Shown piece by piece: positions 35,085-43,307 of a DNA stretch of 64,000 bases. The position numbers were made by a program, and so were the translations under genes. Position 1 is the first letter of the stretch; each line of letters opens with the position of its first letter. The notes under the pieces were generated by a model. It saw only the letters and a list, made by a program, of their open reading frames with translations, ran no database searches and was not told where the DNA came from. Source of the stretch: an uncultured Alistipes sp. (GTDB lineage Bacteria; Bacteroidota; Bacteroidia; Bacteroidales; Rikenellaceae); the NCBI GenBank assembly GCA_938014215.1, contig CALLRW010000002.1, positions 162,829 to 226,828 on the forward strand, in the 5' to 3' direction.

Positions 35085-37265
35085 TTACTGGGCACCGGCC
35101 AGTACCGGGCAGTTCCGCTCGGCATCGTAGGTGTAGCTGGCCTGCACGAGCGACGACATCGCCGAGTTGGCAATGGCCGTATTCATCGCCTCGATGGCGG
35201 CTTCGAACCCGCTCCGGTCGAGGCTGGCGAAGGGCTGTGTACCGGTGAGATCCTCGGTGACGCTCCCCTTCTCCGAGCCCCAGAAGACGCCCGAAAGGGT
35301 GGCCGCTTCGGAGAGTCCGGCAACGCCCTTGCCCGCACCGTCGCGGATCGTGAAGTCGGTCTCGACCAGCGCGTAGCAGCCCTCCATGAAGGCCGGAATA
35401 TCCATCGGATAGGGCCAGATCATCGAGTAGCCCGAGAAGTTGCCGGCCACACCGCCGGCATTGGCCACGTAATCCGTGCCGGTGTTGGGGGCGATCTCCA
35501 CTGCTCCGGCGCAGTGGGCGTAGCAGGCTATCAGGAAGGCATAGTTGTCCGCCGACTGGACCAGACCGGCCACACCGCCGTAGTTCGTCCGGTCGGAGGT
35601 GACCTTCACGCGGGCGGCTTCGCTCCATTCGGCACTGCAGCCTGCCGTCAGCACGCTGCCCGTACCGGCCACACCGCCGATGTTGACGTTCGTAGTCCCG
35701 TCGCTCACCTGCGACGTGATGTCGAGCGACGCGCCGATCTTCGCCTCGCTGGCCGAGACCACGGCACTCGCCGAGACTCCGTAGATGCCGCCGACGTTCA
35801 CGTCCGAATAGTTGTCCGTCTGTTCGATCTCCAGCGTGCCGTTCCATTCGCTCCGGGCCAGGGTGACCGAGCCGCTGCCGCTGCCGGCCAGCGAGCCGAC
35901 CACGGCGCCGAAGTTGATCGTGCCGCCGCTGTGGATCGAGATGTCGCCCGAAAGAAGAGCCACTCCATCGGTGATCGAGGAGCCGGAATTACCGGCAATA
36001 CCGCCCGCATTGCAGTTCGCGGGACCCCCTTCGGGAATCTCCATCGTGCCGGAGAACTCGACCGTGCAGTTCTCGACCGTGGCGTCGGCCGTCGATCCGA
36101 CGATGCCGCCCGTCTGGGCGTAGACGTAGTAACCCTCCGGAATGCCGTTGAAGAGCGTACGGAGGGCTCCCGAACCGCTCAGCGTCGAGTGGGTGATGCG
36201 TCCGCCGTTCATGGCGCCGGCAATGCCGCCCGTCATCGAGGTCGTGCCGCCCGTGGCGGTGACGGCATCCTCGTCGGCAAGCGTCACGCCGCAGTAGTCG
36301 ATGTTGCCCGACTCGGCCATGCCGACGATGCCGCCCGCATCGGCCTCACCCTGCCGGTCGCTGCCGCACGAGGCCGAGACCGACCCCTGGAACGTGCATT
36401 GCTCGATGGCGCCCGAGCCCGGACGGGTGTTCATGCTGTCCTCGTAGGCGATGATGTTGAATCCCGCGATGCCGCCCGCAAAGACCTGGCTCTTCTCCGT
36501 GGAGGTGGTTGCGGCCGAGACCGTGCCCGAGACGTTGAGGTTGCGGATCGTGCCGTCGTTCACGCCGAAGAGGCCGGCGCTGGTGAAGGTGGTCTCGCCC
36601 GTGAGGTTGACCTTCAGGTTCGAGATCGTGTGTCCGTCGCCGTCGAAGACCCCCTGGAAGGCCCGCACGGGGTTTTCATAGGGGTAGCGGCCGTCGTCGG
36701 GACCCGCGCCGATCGGTGTCCAGTCGTAGTCCGTCAGGTCGAGATCTGCCGTCAGGCGGTAGCAGACGCCCGGCTCGAAGTAGCCGGTCTGCTGTTCGTT
36801 GACCGCCCGGGCCAGCAGCGCCAGATGCGACGGCCGCTCGATCAGGTAGGGATCCTCCTGCGTGCCGTTGCCGCCGGCAAACTCCTCGGCCACGGTGAGA
36901 TCGAGTGTCCGGAAGGTGGTCCAGGCGCTCCACTCCGAGTTGCTGAAGTTGTCCGCCTGGACGATGGCGCGCACACGCACCGCATATTCGGTGTAGGGCG
37001 CGAGCTCCATGATCTCGTAGCGGTTTTCGCTGACCGTGGTTTCGAACGTGTAGCCGGCCTCGTTGTTGGCCTGGAGTTCGTATTGCGAGGCGTTCTCGAC
37101 GGCGTCCCATTCGAGCAGCAGCGAATGGGCGGTCGGGGTGGCCCGGAGGGTTTCGGGCATCGGAAGCTGTACGACGGTCGCCTCATCCTTCGAGCAGGCG
37201 ACGGCCAGCAACAGGGTGATTGCCGCAAGAAGTCGCGACAACCACGGAATCGAGTGTGGTTTCAT
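35085..37265 (-). CDS. Surface lipoprotein with fibronectin type III domain and GLUG-like repeats
   Basis: A 726-residue predicted lipoprotein (C24 in LLLAVAC). Residues about 35-120 form a fibronectin type III domain (ATPTAHSLLLEWDAVENASQ, YTEYAVRVRAIV). The rest consists of repeats whose units contain GGIAG or GGVAG, like the GLUG motif of adhesins (NVGGIYG, NIGGVAGTG, YGGVAGLV). Such proteins are typically surface-exposed; adhesion or mucin binding is possible but not shown. A TATATTTG box at 37294-37301 is its probable promoter. Confidence 0.8.
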   Translation of the reverse strand: MKPHSIPWLSRLLAAITLLLAVACSKDEATVVQLPMPETLRATPTAHSLLLEWDAVENASQYELQANNEAGYTFETTVSENRYEIMELAPYTEYAVRVRAIVQADNFSNSEWSAWTTFRTLDLTVAEEFAGGNGTQEDPYLIERPSHLALLARAVNEQQTGYFEPGVCYRLTADLDLTDYDWTPIGAGPDDGRYPYENPVRAFQGVFDGDGHTISNLKVNLTGETTFTSAGLFGVNDGTIRNLNVSGTVSAATTSTEKSQVFAGGIAGFNIIAYEDSMNTRPGSGAIEQCTFQGSVSASCGSDRQGEADAGGIVGMAESGNIDYCGVTLADEDAVTATGGTTSMTGGIAGAMNGGRITHSTLSGSGALRTLFNGIPEGYYVYAQTGGIVGSTADATVENCTVEFSGTMEIPEGGPANCNAGGIAGNSGSSITDGVALLSGDISIHSGGTINFGAVVGSLAGSGSGSVTLARSEWNGTLEIEQTDNYSDVNVGGIYGVSASAVVSASEAKIGASLDITSQVSDGTTNVNIGGVAGTGSVLTAGCSAEWSEAARVKVTSDRTNYGGVAGLVQSADNYAFLIACYAHCAGAVEIAPNTGTDYVANAGGVAGNFSGYSMIWPYPMDIPAFMEGCYALVETDFTIRDGAGKGVAGLSEAATLSGVFWGSEKGSVTEDLTGTQPFASLDRSGFEAAIEAMNTAIANSAMSSLVQASYTYDAERNCPVLAGAQ

Positions 37266-37293
37266 CTTTGATGGGAATTAAGGTTATCGCCAA

Positions 37294-37301
37294 CAAATAT
37301 A
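37294..37301 (-). promoter_or_regulatory. Promoter -7 element for the GLUG lipoprotein
   Basis: TATATTTG on the minus strand, 28 bases ahead of the ATG, matches TAnnTTTG. Confidence 0.5.
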
Positions 37302-37404
37302 AATTTTTATTTGGAGAATTCCGCGTCAGAACCCATTCTCGTGCGTTTTTTTATGGATTCCGGCCTCTTTTCCGACGAGCGGGGAGGGCCGCCGTCAGAC
37401 GCAG

Positions 37405-37434
37405 AAAGCCGGATCCCCCTGCAAGGATCCGGCT
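37405..37434 (-). terminator. Terminator of the outer-membrane protein operon
   Basis: A perfect 10-bp stem, AGCCGGATCC and GGATCCGGCT. On the minus strand only a short TTTCTG tail follows, so it is a weak terminator. Confidence 0.5.
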
Positions 37435-37458
37435 CCGGAGTGTTCGGTACGGGTTGCG

Positions 37459-38085
37459 TCAGAAGGAGATACCGACGCGCAGGCCGAAGTTGTTGAGGTT
37501 GTCGACCCGGTAGACCAGTACGTCGCCGTTGTTGGTGGCGTAGTTGTAGTAGAGGGCCACGTGGATACCCATGCGGTAGTCCGGACGCGGGAAGATCGAG
37601 ACGCCCACCTCCGGCGAGAGGTAGAAGCCCCATGTCTCGGTGTACTGGCGCACGACGTAGTAGTAGGACGACAGCTCGGCGTAGCAGGCGCCCAGCTTCA
37701 TGCCGACGTAGGGCTGGAAGACACTGTCCGTTAGCCAGTTGTAACGGCTCGTGACACCGAACGGCAGTTGGAACAGCGCATGCTTCTGGTTGGTGGTCAG
37801 GGCGTCGCCGTTGCCCAGGTCGAGCGTCTGGCGGTCGATGCTCTCCAGATTGGTCTGGAACGAGAGGAACGGACCTACGGTGATGGCCGGCGTGACGAAG
37901 TAGCCTCCCTCGAAGTTCATGCCCCAGCCCGAGGTCTTGTCGGCCAGTCCGTTGTCGAGGGGTACCCCCATCTGCCAGTCGACGTTGATGTAGGTGTTGG
38001 GGAAGACCTGCGCTTTGCCGGGCAGTGCGGCGGCCAGCATGACGGCGCAGCAGGCGATGATGCGATAGTATTTCGATGTTTTCAT
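37459..38085 (-). CDS. Predicted outer-membrane beta-barrel protein
   Basis: A 208-residue exported protein with a signal peptide (ending ALPGKAQ) and alternating amphipathic strands rich in Tyr/Phe, ending in Phe (FGLRVGISF), typical of eight-stranded barrels of the OmpA/porin-family type. No specific function can be read. It follows the DUF4136-like lipoprotein gene by 24 bases and is probably co-transcribed with it. Confidence 0.75.
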   Translation of the reverse strand: MKTSKYYRIIACCAVMLAAALPGKAQVFPNTYINVDWQMGVPLDNGLADKTSGWGMNFEGGYFVTPAITVGPFLSFQTNLESIDRQTLDLGNGDALTTNQKHALFQLPFGVTSRYNWLTDSVFQPYVGMKLGACYAELSSYYYVVRQYTETWGFYLSPEVGVSIFPRPDYRMGIHVALYYNYATNNGDVLVYRVDNLNNFGLRVGISF

Positions 38086-38109
38086 GATCGGTTGATTTTG
38101 GTGGTTGGA

Positions 38110-38751
38110 CTATTTGGTCAGATAGGGCGACTGGGCAAAGGCCTGGTTGATGCCGTCGAGCGTGCGTTCGAGGTTGAGGTCGGTGTCCGAGGTCAGCAGC
38201 CCGCCGATGAAGCTGTCCCAGATGACGGGCAGTTTGCGGCCGTTGGCCTCTTCGGCCTCGAGGTCGAGCATCTCCATCAGCAGCGAACCGGCCGTATAGC
38301 CGTAGTAGACGCTGTAGGGGTAGTGCCAGCCCGACCAGTTGCCCCAGTAGCCCGGCGTCCAGTAGTAGGGGTAGTACCACCACCAGTAGGGGTTGTTGTA
38401 GCCCACGAAGTAGGTCTCCTGCCGCACGTAGCTCAGCTGCAGGCCCACGTTGGCCAGCGCCTTGTCGTCCGTACGCAGGTAGCCGGCGTTGTCCATGCCC
38501 GTGGCGACGGCGTCGATGATGGCCAGCGCCTCCTCGTCCTTCCAGTATTCGGTCTTGTCGTTGTTGCCGATGATCAGGATGCTGTCGGGCAGGAAGTAGG
38601 TCTCGACGGCCGAAAAGTCGGTCCCCGAATCGTGGGCGGTGTAGACCAGATAGTCCCGGTGGAGGTCCGACGTCGAGGGGTCTTTCTGGCACGAGCAGAA
38701 CGCGACTGCTGCGAGCGCGAATGCAATGTAGCGGATTGGTTTGACGTTCAT
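38110..38751 (-). CDS. DUF4136-like lipoprotein with a Trp/Tyr-rich segment
   Basis: A 213-residue predicted lipoprotein (cysteines at 19 and 21 in AFCSCQ). The arrangement, with SDTDLNLERTLDGINQAFAQSPYL near the C-terminus, resembles Bacteroidetes DUF4136 proteins of unknown function. Residues 118-152 hold 7 Trp and 12 Tyr in 35 positions, far above normal. The longest ORF has 29 further N-terminal residues before the signal; the ATG at 38751 was chosen. It lies upstream of the beta-barrel gene. Confidence 0.7.
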   Translation of the reverse strand: MNVKPIRYIAFALAAVAFCSCQKDPSTSDLHRDYLVYTAHDSGTDFSAVETYFLPDSILIIGNNDKTEYWKDEEALAIIDAVATGMDNAGYLRTDDKALANVGLQLSYVRQETYFVGYNNPYWWWYYPYYWTPGYWGNWSGWHYPYSVYYGYTAGSLLMEMLDLEAEEANGRKLPVIWDSFIGGLLTSDTDLNLERTLDGINQAFAQSPYLTK

Positions 38752-38844
38752 GATGTTTTGATTTTTGGTTTGCTGTCCTACCGAGGGCTCAAATTTCGTT
38801 CCTCGGTCGGCGCTTTTCGGCGCTTCGGGTCCGAACACGACACG

Positions 38845-38880
38845 AAAAAACCGGAAATCCGCAGTGGCGGGTTTCCGGTT
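38845..38880 (-). terminator. Terminator for folE
   Basis: AACCGGAAATCCGC pairs with GCGGGTTTCCGGTT (one mismatch) around AGTG. On the minus strand a T run follows. Confidence 0.75.
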
Positions 38881-38907
38881 GTGGGGAAGCGGCTGTGGGG
38901 CCGTCGG

Positions 38908-39516
38908 TTATCTGTATCGGTGCGAGATGAGGGTCATGAACTCCTCGCGGGTCCGCTGGCTCGAGAGGAAGACGCCCGTGAAGGCCGACGTCGTGGTGGC
39001 CGACTGCTGCTTCTCGATGCCGCGCATCTGCATGCACATGTGGCTCGCCTCGATCACCACGGCCACTCCCATCGGGTTGAGCGCCTCCTGGATGCAGTCG
39101 CGGATCTGCACCGTCAGCCGCTCCTGGACCTGCAGCCGGCGGGCGAAGCACTCCACCACGCGGGCGATCTTCGACAGCCCGGTGATGTAGCCGTTCGGGA
39201 TGTAGGCCACGTGGGCTTTGCCGTAGAAGGGCAGCATGTGGTGTTCGCAGAGCGAATAGAGCTCGATATCCTTCACGAGGACCATCTGCCGGTACTCCTC
39301 GCGGAAGGTGGCCGAGCGGATGATCTCGAGCGGGTTTTCGTCGTAGCCCTTCGTCAGGAACGACATTGCCTTGGCGACCCGTTCGGGGGTCTTCACAAGT
39401 CCTTCGCGCGTGGGATCCTCGCCCAGCAGGCGCAGGATCTCCGTATAGTGAACCTTGAGGGCCTCGATCGTTGCCGCATCGAAGCGTTCCTCCTTGTCGT
39501 AGTGTTTCGTCTCCAT
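38908..39516 (-). CDS. folE: GTP cyclohydrolase I
   Basis: A 202-residue zinc enzyme that converts GTP to 7,8-dihydroneopterin triphosphate, the first step of folate and of queuosine synthesis. Zinc ligands and active site are in ELYSLCEHHMLPF and GLSKIARVVECFARRLQ; the family pattern VKTPERVAKAM is near the N-terminus. The product feeds QueD, encoded 7 kb away. The TATCTTTG promoter box sits only 7 bases from the ATG, so the mRNA is nearly leaderless. Confidence 0.96.
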   Translation of the reverse strand: METKHYDKEERFDAATIEALKVHYTEILRLLGEDPTREGLVKTPERVAKAMSFLTKGYDENPLEIIRSATFREEYRQMVLVKDIELYSLCEHHMLPFYGKAHVAYIPNGYITGLSKIARVVECFARRLQVQERLTVQIRDCIQEALNPMGVAVVIEASHMCMQMRGIEKQQSATTTSAFTGVFLSSQRTREEFMTLISHRYR

Positions 39517-39523
39517 GATGGGG

Positions 39524-39531
39524 CAAAGATA
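39524..39531 (-). promoter_or_regulatory. Promoter -7 element for folE, near-leaderless
   Basis: TATCTTTG on the minus strand, 7 bases ahead of the folE ATG. The -33 region would lie within the 3' end of the upstream oxidoreductase gene. Confidence 0.6.
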
Positions 39532-39536
39532 CGCAA

Positions 39537-40523
39537 TTATTCTTTCATAATTTCATCCATCACCCGGGAAGTTCGTGCGGCGGAGGTTCCGGTCGAGGGG
39601 CAGCGGCCCTCGCCGCGGAGTTCGGCGACGATCGTCTCGATCATCGGACCCTGGATATACGCCGGTGGTGCGAACGGGAAGCGCTGCACGCCCTCCGCGG
39701 TGGTCAGCTCGATGGGGGTGAAGGCGAAGGTGCTGAAGCGGATCGATCCCCGGCTGCCGGAGATGACCACCGAATCCTCCGTCTCCCCGGGCCGGGCGAC
39801 GAAGCACCAGATGCCCGTTGCGAAGAGTCCCGACCGGAACCGCATCGTCGCGGCGACCGTATCGTCCACCTCGTAGAGTCCGCCCACGTTGCTCTTCATC
39901 CCCTCGGCCGAGGCGATCTCGCCCAGCAGAAAGTCGAGGATATCGAGCGTATGGGGGGCCATGTCGTAGAAGTATCCGTCGCCGCCCGTCTCGCGGCGCA
40001 GGCGCCACGGCAGGTGGTCCGGATCGCGGTCTTCGGGGCCGGCGGGGCGCAGGTAACGCACCTCGGCCCGCAGCGGGGTGCCGATCAGCCCGGCATCGAG
40101 CAGCTCGCGGATCTTCCGGAAATAGGGCAGTGCCCGCCGATAGTAGGCGACGAAGAGCTTCTGCCCGCAGCGTTCGGCCGCCTCCAGCATCTCGAAACAC
40201 TCGGCATGGTTCATCGCCATCGGCTTCTCGACATAGACCGGCTTCCCGGCCTCGAGGGCCCGGATCGTCAGCTCCTTGTGCGTGGAGTGGGGCGTGGCGA
40301 CGTAGACGATGTCGACCTGCGGGTCGGCGATCAGTTGATCGGCATCGGTGTAGAAGCGGGCGGCGCCGTGGCGGCGGGCGAAGTCGGCCGCTTTGGCTCC
40401 GTCACGCCGCATGACGGCCGTCAGGGCCGAATGCGGGGTCAGATACATCGGCGGACCGCTCTTGCGTTCGCAGACGTCGCCGCAGCCGATGATGCCCCAG
40501 TGGACGGTCTCCAGCGGTTCCAT
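39537..40523 (-). CDS. Gfo/Idh/MocA family NAD(P)-dependent oxidoreductase
   Basis: A 328-residue Rossmann-fold dehydrogenase of the sugar/cyclitol family. VHWGIIGCGDVCERKSGP binds the nucleotide, VYVEKPMAMN carries the catalytic Lys, and DMAPHTLDIL follows. The substrate is probably a sugar or inositol derivative; no partner gene indicates which. The ATG at 40523 gives the conserved N-terminus; the longest ORF adds 25 Arg/Ser-rich residues overlapping rdgB. It begins 7 bases after rdgB. Confidence 0.88.
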   Translation of the reverse strand: MEPLETVHWGIIGCGDVCERKSGPPMYLTPHSALTAVMRRDGAKAADFARRHGAARFYTDADQLIADPQVDIVYVATPHSTHKELTIRALEAGKPVYVEKPMAMNHAECFEMLEAAERCGQKLFVAYYRRALPYFRKIRELLDAGLIGTPLRAEVRYLRPAGPEDRDPDHLPWRLRRETGGDGYFYDMAPHTLDILDFLLGEIASAEGMKSNVGGLYEVDDTVAATMRFRSGLFATGIWCFVARPGETEDSVVISGSRGSIRFSTFAFTPIELTTAEGVQRFPFAPPAYIQGPMIETIVAELRGEGRCPSTGTSAARTSRVMDEIMKE

Positions 40524-40530
40524 CGTGCGG

Positions 40531-41112
40531 TTACTTTTCGAGCGAATGGAGATAGGCGGCGAGTTTGCGCACGGCGCGGCCGCGGTGCGAGATGGCATTC
40601 TTCTCCTCGGCGCTCATCTCGGCAAAGGTCCGCTCCGAACCGTCGGGGACGAACAGCGGATCGAAACCGAACCCTTCGTGACCGCTTTCGTGATCGAGGA
40701 TCCGCCCCTCGACCACCCCTTCGAAGAGGTGCTCCTCGCCGTTGAGGATCAGCGAGATGACCGTGCGGAAGCGCGCCCGGCGGTTCTCCACACCCTCCAT
40801 GTTCTTCAGCAGCAGGCGGTTGTTGGCCGCAAAGTCGTGGCCGTCGGTGGCGTAGCGCGCCGAGTGGACCCCGGGGGCGCCGCCCAGCGCCTCGACTTCG
40901 AGCCCCGTATCGTCGGCAAAGCAGTTCTGATGCGTGCGGTCGTAGAGGTAGTGGGACTTCTGCGAGGCGTTCCCCTCGAGCGTCTCCTGCTCCTCGGGGA
41001 TCTCCTCCGTGACGCCGCACTCGCGGGGCGTCACCAGCGTGAAACCGTCGCCCAGGACGGCTTGCACCTCGCTCAGCTTGTGGGCATTGTTGGTGGCAAA
41101 GATAATCTTCAT
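40531..41112 (-). CDS. rdgB: dITP/XTP pyrophosphatase (RdgB/HAM1)
   Basis: A 193-residue nucleotide-pool sanitiser that hydrolyses dITP, ITP and XTP to monophosphate. Motifs: IIFATNNAHKLSEV at the N-terminus, CFADDTGLEVEAL with the metal ligands, GFGFDPLFVPDG and the terminal ISHRGRAVRKL. The length is normal. The next gene starts 7 bases after the stop. Confidence 0.95.
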   Translation of the reverse strand: MKIIFATNNAHKLSEVQAVLGDGFTLVTPRECGVTEEIPEEQETLEGNASQKSHYLYDRTHQNCFADDTGLEVEALGGAPGVHSARYATDGHDFAANNRLLLKNMEGVENRRARFRTVISLILNGEEHLFEGVVEGRILDHESGHEGFGFDPLFVPDGSERTFAEMSAEEKNAISHRGRAVRKLAAYLHSLEK

Positions 41113-41148
41113 CGTTCGTTGTTTCGTAGGGTTTTCGGGCGAAGTTAC

Positions 41149-41805
41149 TCAATTTTCCGGAATTCCGCCCCCTGCGGCCGGATTCTCTTCCGCGCGGCCG
41201 AGTTCGTAATGTTCGTAACGGGCGAGCACCCGTCCGCCGCCCAGCAGGTAGAGGTCGTCGCAGACCCCTTCGAGCAGGTGGATCCGTGTCGAACTGAGGA
41301 GGACGGTCCGCCCCTCGCTCCCCAGGTGCAGCAGAAGCTGCTGCATGACGAAGATCCGCTCGGGCTCCAGCCCTCGGAAGGGTTCATCGAGCAGCAGGAT
41401 CCGCTTGCCGCGCATCAGCGTCAGGATGATGCCGAGGTGTTTGCGGTGCATTGGATCGAGCGTGGCGGCCTCCGTGTCGAGCGGCACGGGAAAGCGGCGC
41501 AGCAGCGCTTCGGGATTGGCCGAGCGGTCGTGGCAGCGGATCAGGCCGATGCAGTCGCGGGCCGTCAGCCCCGGCCAGAAGCGGGGATCGGCCTCGAGCA
41601 GCACCATGTCGCGCGGATGGAGCGGATGGCCGGCCTCGGAGATCGTGCCCGATTCGGGGCGCAGGACGCCGTAGACGGCCCGCAGCAGGGCGCCCCGGCC
41701 CTCGCCCGCCACGCCGTGCACGGCACTCTTCGGCAGGTGCATCGTCACGCCGTCGAGCAGCAGCCGCTTTCCTTCGCGGATCCGCAGGGCATCAATCGTA
41801 ATCAT
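41149..41805 (-). CDS. ABC-transporter-like ATPase with a degenerate Walker A
   Basis: A 218-residue protein with ABC ATPase layout, but several key residues are changed. Walker A reads GVAGEGRGAL (residues 31-40), so the invariant Lys is Arg37 and the Ser/Thr is Gly38. The signature region is DPMHRKHLG instead of LSGGQ. Walker B is intact (RILLLDEPF, D140/E141). The His switch is missing (LLSSTRI). It may bind but poorly hydrolyse ATP. It overlaps the membrane protein gene by 14 bases, suggesting a paired complex. Confidence 0.75.
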   Translation of the reverse strand: MITIDALRIREGKRLLLDGVTMHLPKSAVHGVAGEGRGALLRAVYGVLRPESGTISEAGHPLHPRDMVLLEADPRFWPGLTARDCIGLIRCHDRSANPEALLRRFPVPLDTEAATLDPMHRKHLGIILTLMRGKRILLLDEPFRGLEPERIFVMQQLLLHLGSEGRTVLLSSTRIHLLEGVCDDLYLLGGGRVLARYEHYELGRAEENPAAGGGIPEN

Positions 41806-42379
41806 GGAGATATCGGTTCAGGTTGCGTTCGGCCCGCAGGGCGTAGCTGACCACGAGGCAAAGGCTCAGCGGCAGCAGCACCGGAAGGAGGAATCCCGCT
41901 TCGCCGAGGCGTGCGGCCAGCGGACGGCGGGGATGGCTTCCGGGTTCGTAACGGGCATATTTCGAGACGACGGCATAGAGCAGCGCCAGGGCCGAGAGCG
42001 GGGCCCAGGCGGCGGCCAACCACGCCGTACGGGGGTGAGCCACGATGGCCAGCAGGACGAAGGGGGCTGCCAGCAGGAGGTAGTTGCGCCACGCCGTGAG
42101 GACCTTGCGCACGAGCAGCCGGCTGGCCCCCATTTCCGGCAGACGCAGCAGCTCGAGGGGTTCGTTGTCGCGGTAGAAGGCCCCGGCGGCCACCGCCGCC
42201 ACGTAGAGAGCCGGGAATCCGGCGGCGGGCAGCAGCAGACAGACCGCAAGCAGCCCCGCGGTGACCCAGACGGCCGGCAGATGGCGCCGCAGGCCGGTGG
42301 TCCATTCGGGCGAACCGGCCAGCCGTTCCGGGCGGATCCACCGTCCCGTGCAGATGCGTTTGCCGTGCGGAGTGGTCAT
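41792..42379 (-). CDS. Small multi-pass membrane protein, probable partner of the ABC-like ATPase
   Basis: A 195-residue hydrophobic protein with roughly five predicted transmembrane segments (for example PAVWVTAGLLAVCLLLPA, LLLAAPFVLLAIVAHP, AAWAPLSALALLYAVV, GFLLPVLLPLSLCLVV). The repeated CO-strand frame continues upstream into the HAD gene, but a separate ATG at 42379, 5 bases after the HAD stop, fits best. Size and topology resemble a reduced ABC-2 permease. The 3' end overlaps the ATPase start. No substrate can be named. Confidence 0.65.
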   Translation of the reverse strand: MTTPHGKRICTGRWIRPERLAGSPEWTTGLRRHLPAVWVTAGLLAVCLLLPAAGFPALYVAAVAAGAFYRDNEPLELLRLPEMGASRLLVRKVLTAWRNYLLLAAPFVLLAIVAHPRTAWLAAAWAPLSALALLYAVVSKYARYEPGSHPRRPLAARLGEAGFLLPVLLPLSLCLVVSYALRAERNLNRYLHDYD

Positions 42380-42384
42380 GTCGT

Positions 42385-43224
42385 TCAGCGTACGACTTCG
42401 AGTTTCTCGAGCCGGTCGTCGAGGTCGATCTTCTCGATGATGGTCTTGACGAGGATATCCATCTCCGACCCCTCGCGGTAGTCGGCCGGACAGACGTGGC
42501 TCACGCGGTTGTCGTGGATGAGCGACGCCAGCTCCCGGCGGGCCCCCTTCTGGGCGGGGTTGTAGACCGCGATGGAGTGGCCGCCGGAGCTCTTCACCAG
42601 CCGCATGCAGGGGATGTCGGTCGTCCCGTCGCCGACGTAGATCATGTGCTTGAACGGCACCGGACGCTCGTTCTCGGGGATGTAGCGGTTCACGAGCTTC
42701 GAGTCGAAGACCGATTCGACCCCCTTGTTGATCTTGAAGATGAACTGCGTCTTGTTGGTGTAGTTCACCGCTACGGCCGGCCAGTAGGCGATGCCGTCGA
42801 CGTCGTAGAGGAACGAGCAGGCGTAGATCTTGCGGAATTCGTGGGCGATCTCCGTCCCCTCGATGATCTCCTTCAGCCCCGAGGAGTTGATGTAGTGCAG
42901 GATGCGGATCCGGCGCTCCTCGCCGTAGCGGTTGATGCGCGCGAACCACTCCTTGACGCCCTGGAAGAGCGTGACACGGCGTCCCGACTCCTGGAAGGCC
43001 TCGCGCCGCAGCGAGAGCCCCTTGGACTTCGCCTCCTGGATCATCCGGGCCATGTACGTCAGAACCATGTCGGCATCCTGCTCCTCGGCCAGCGAATTGG
43101 CCTCCGACCAGAACTCCTTGTTGCTTTTGCCGACGGCCGGGATGAAGTCGTACTCCTGCATGTTGCCCGGGGCGAGCGTGCCGTCGAAGTCGTAGATCAG
43201 GGCTATGGTGAAACGGTAATCCAT
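42385..43224 (-). CDS. HAD-superfamily phosphatase-like protein
   Basis: A 279-residue cytoplasmic protein with the HAD catalytic motif ALIYDFDGTLAPGN near the N-terminus and a later VGDGTTDIPCM motif for metal binding. It resembles the Bacteroidetes HAD family proteins annotated as haloacid dehalogenase-like hydrolases; the substrate is unknown. The longest ORF begins at TTG inside the promoter box, so the ATG at 43224 was chosen. It is followed by the membrane protein and ATPase genes with very short gaps. Confidence 0.85.
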   Translation of the reverse strand: MDYRFTIALIYDFDGTLAPGNMQEYDFIPAVGKSNKEFWSEANSLAEEQDADMVLTYMARMIQEAKSKGLSLRREAFQESGRRVTLFQGVKEWFARINRYGEERRIRILHYINSSGLKEIIEGTEIAHEFRKIYACSFLYDVDGIAYWPAVAVNYTNKTQFIFKINKGVESVFDSKLVNRYIPENERPVPFKHMIYVGDGTTDIPCMRLVKSSGGHSIAVYNPAQKGARRELASLIHDNRVSHVCPADYREGSEMDILVKTIIEKIDLDDRLEKLEVVR

Positions 43225-43245
43225 CGTTTTCAGGGTTTTGATTCC

Positions 43246-43253
43246 CAAAGATA
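43246..43253 (-). promoter_or_regulatory. Promoter -7 element for the HAD gene
   Basis: TATCTTTG on the minus strand, 21 bases from the ATG. Only 12 bases separate it from the opposing nitroreductase box. Confidence 0.6.
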
Positions 43254-43265
43254 ATGTTTTTTCCC

Positions 43266-43273
43266 TATTTTTG
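43266..43273 (+). promoter_or_regulatory. Promoter -7 element for the nitroreductase gene
   Basis: TATTTTTG on the plus strand. It faces away from the HAD promoter, so the two promoters overlap and may compete. Confidence 0.5.
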
Positions 43274-43307
43274 TAACCGGGTAACGAAATACTGAAGACT
43301 GAAAACT

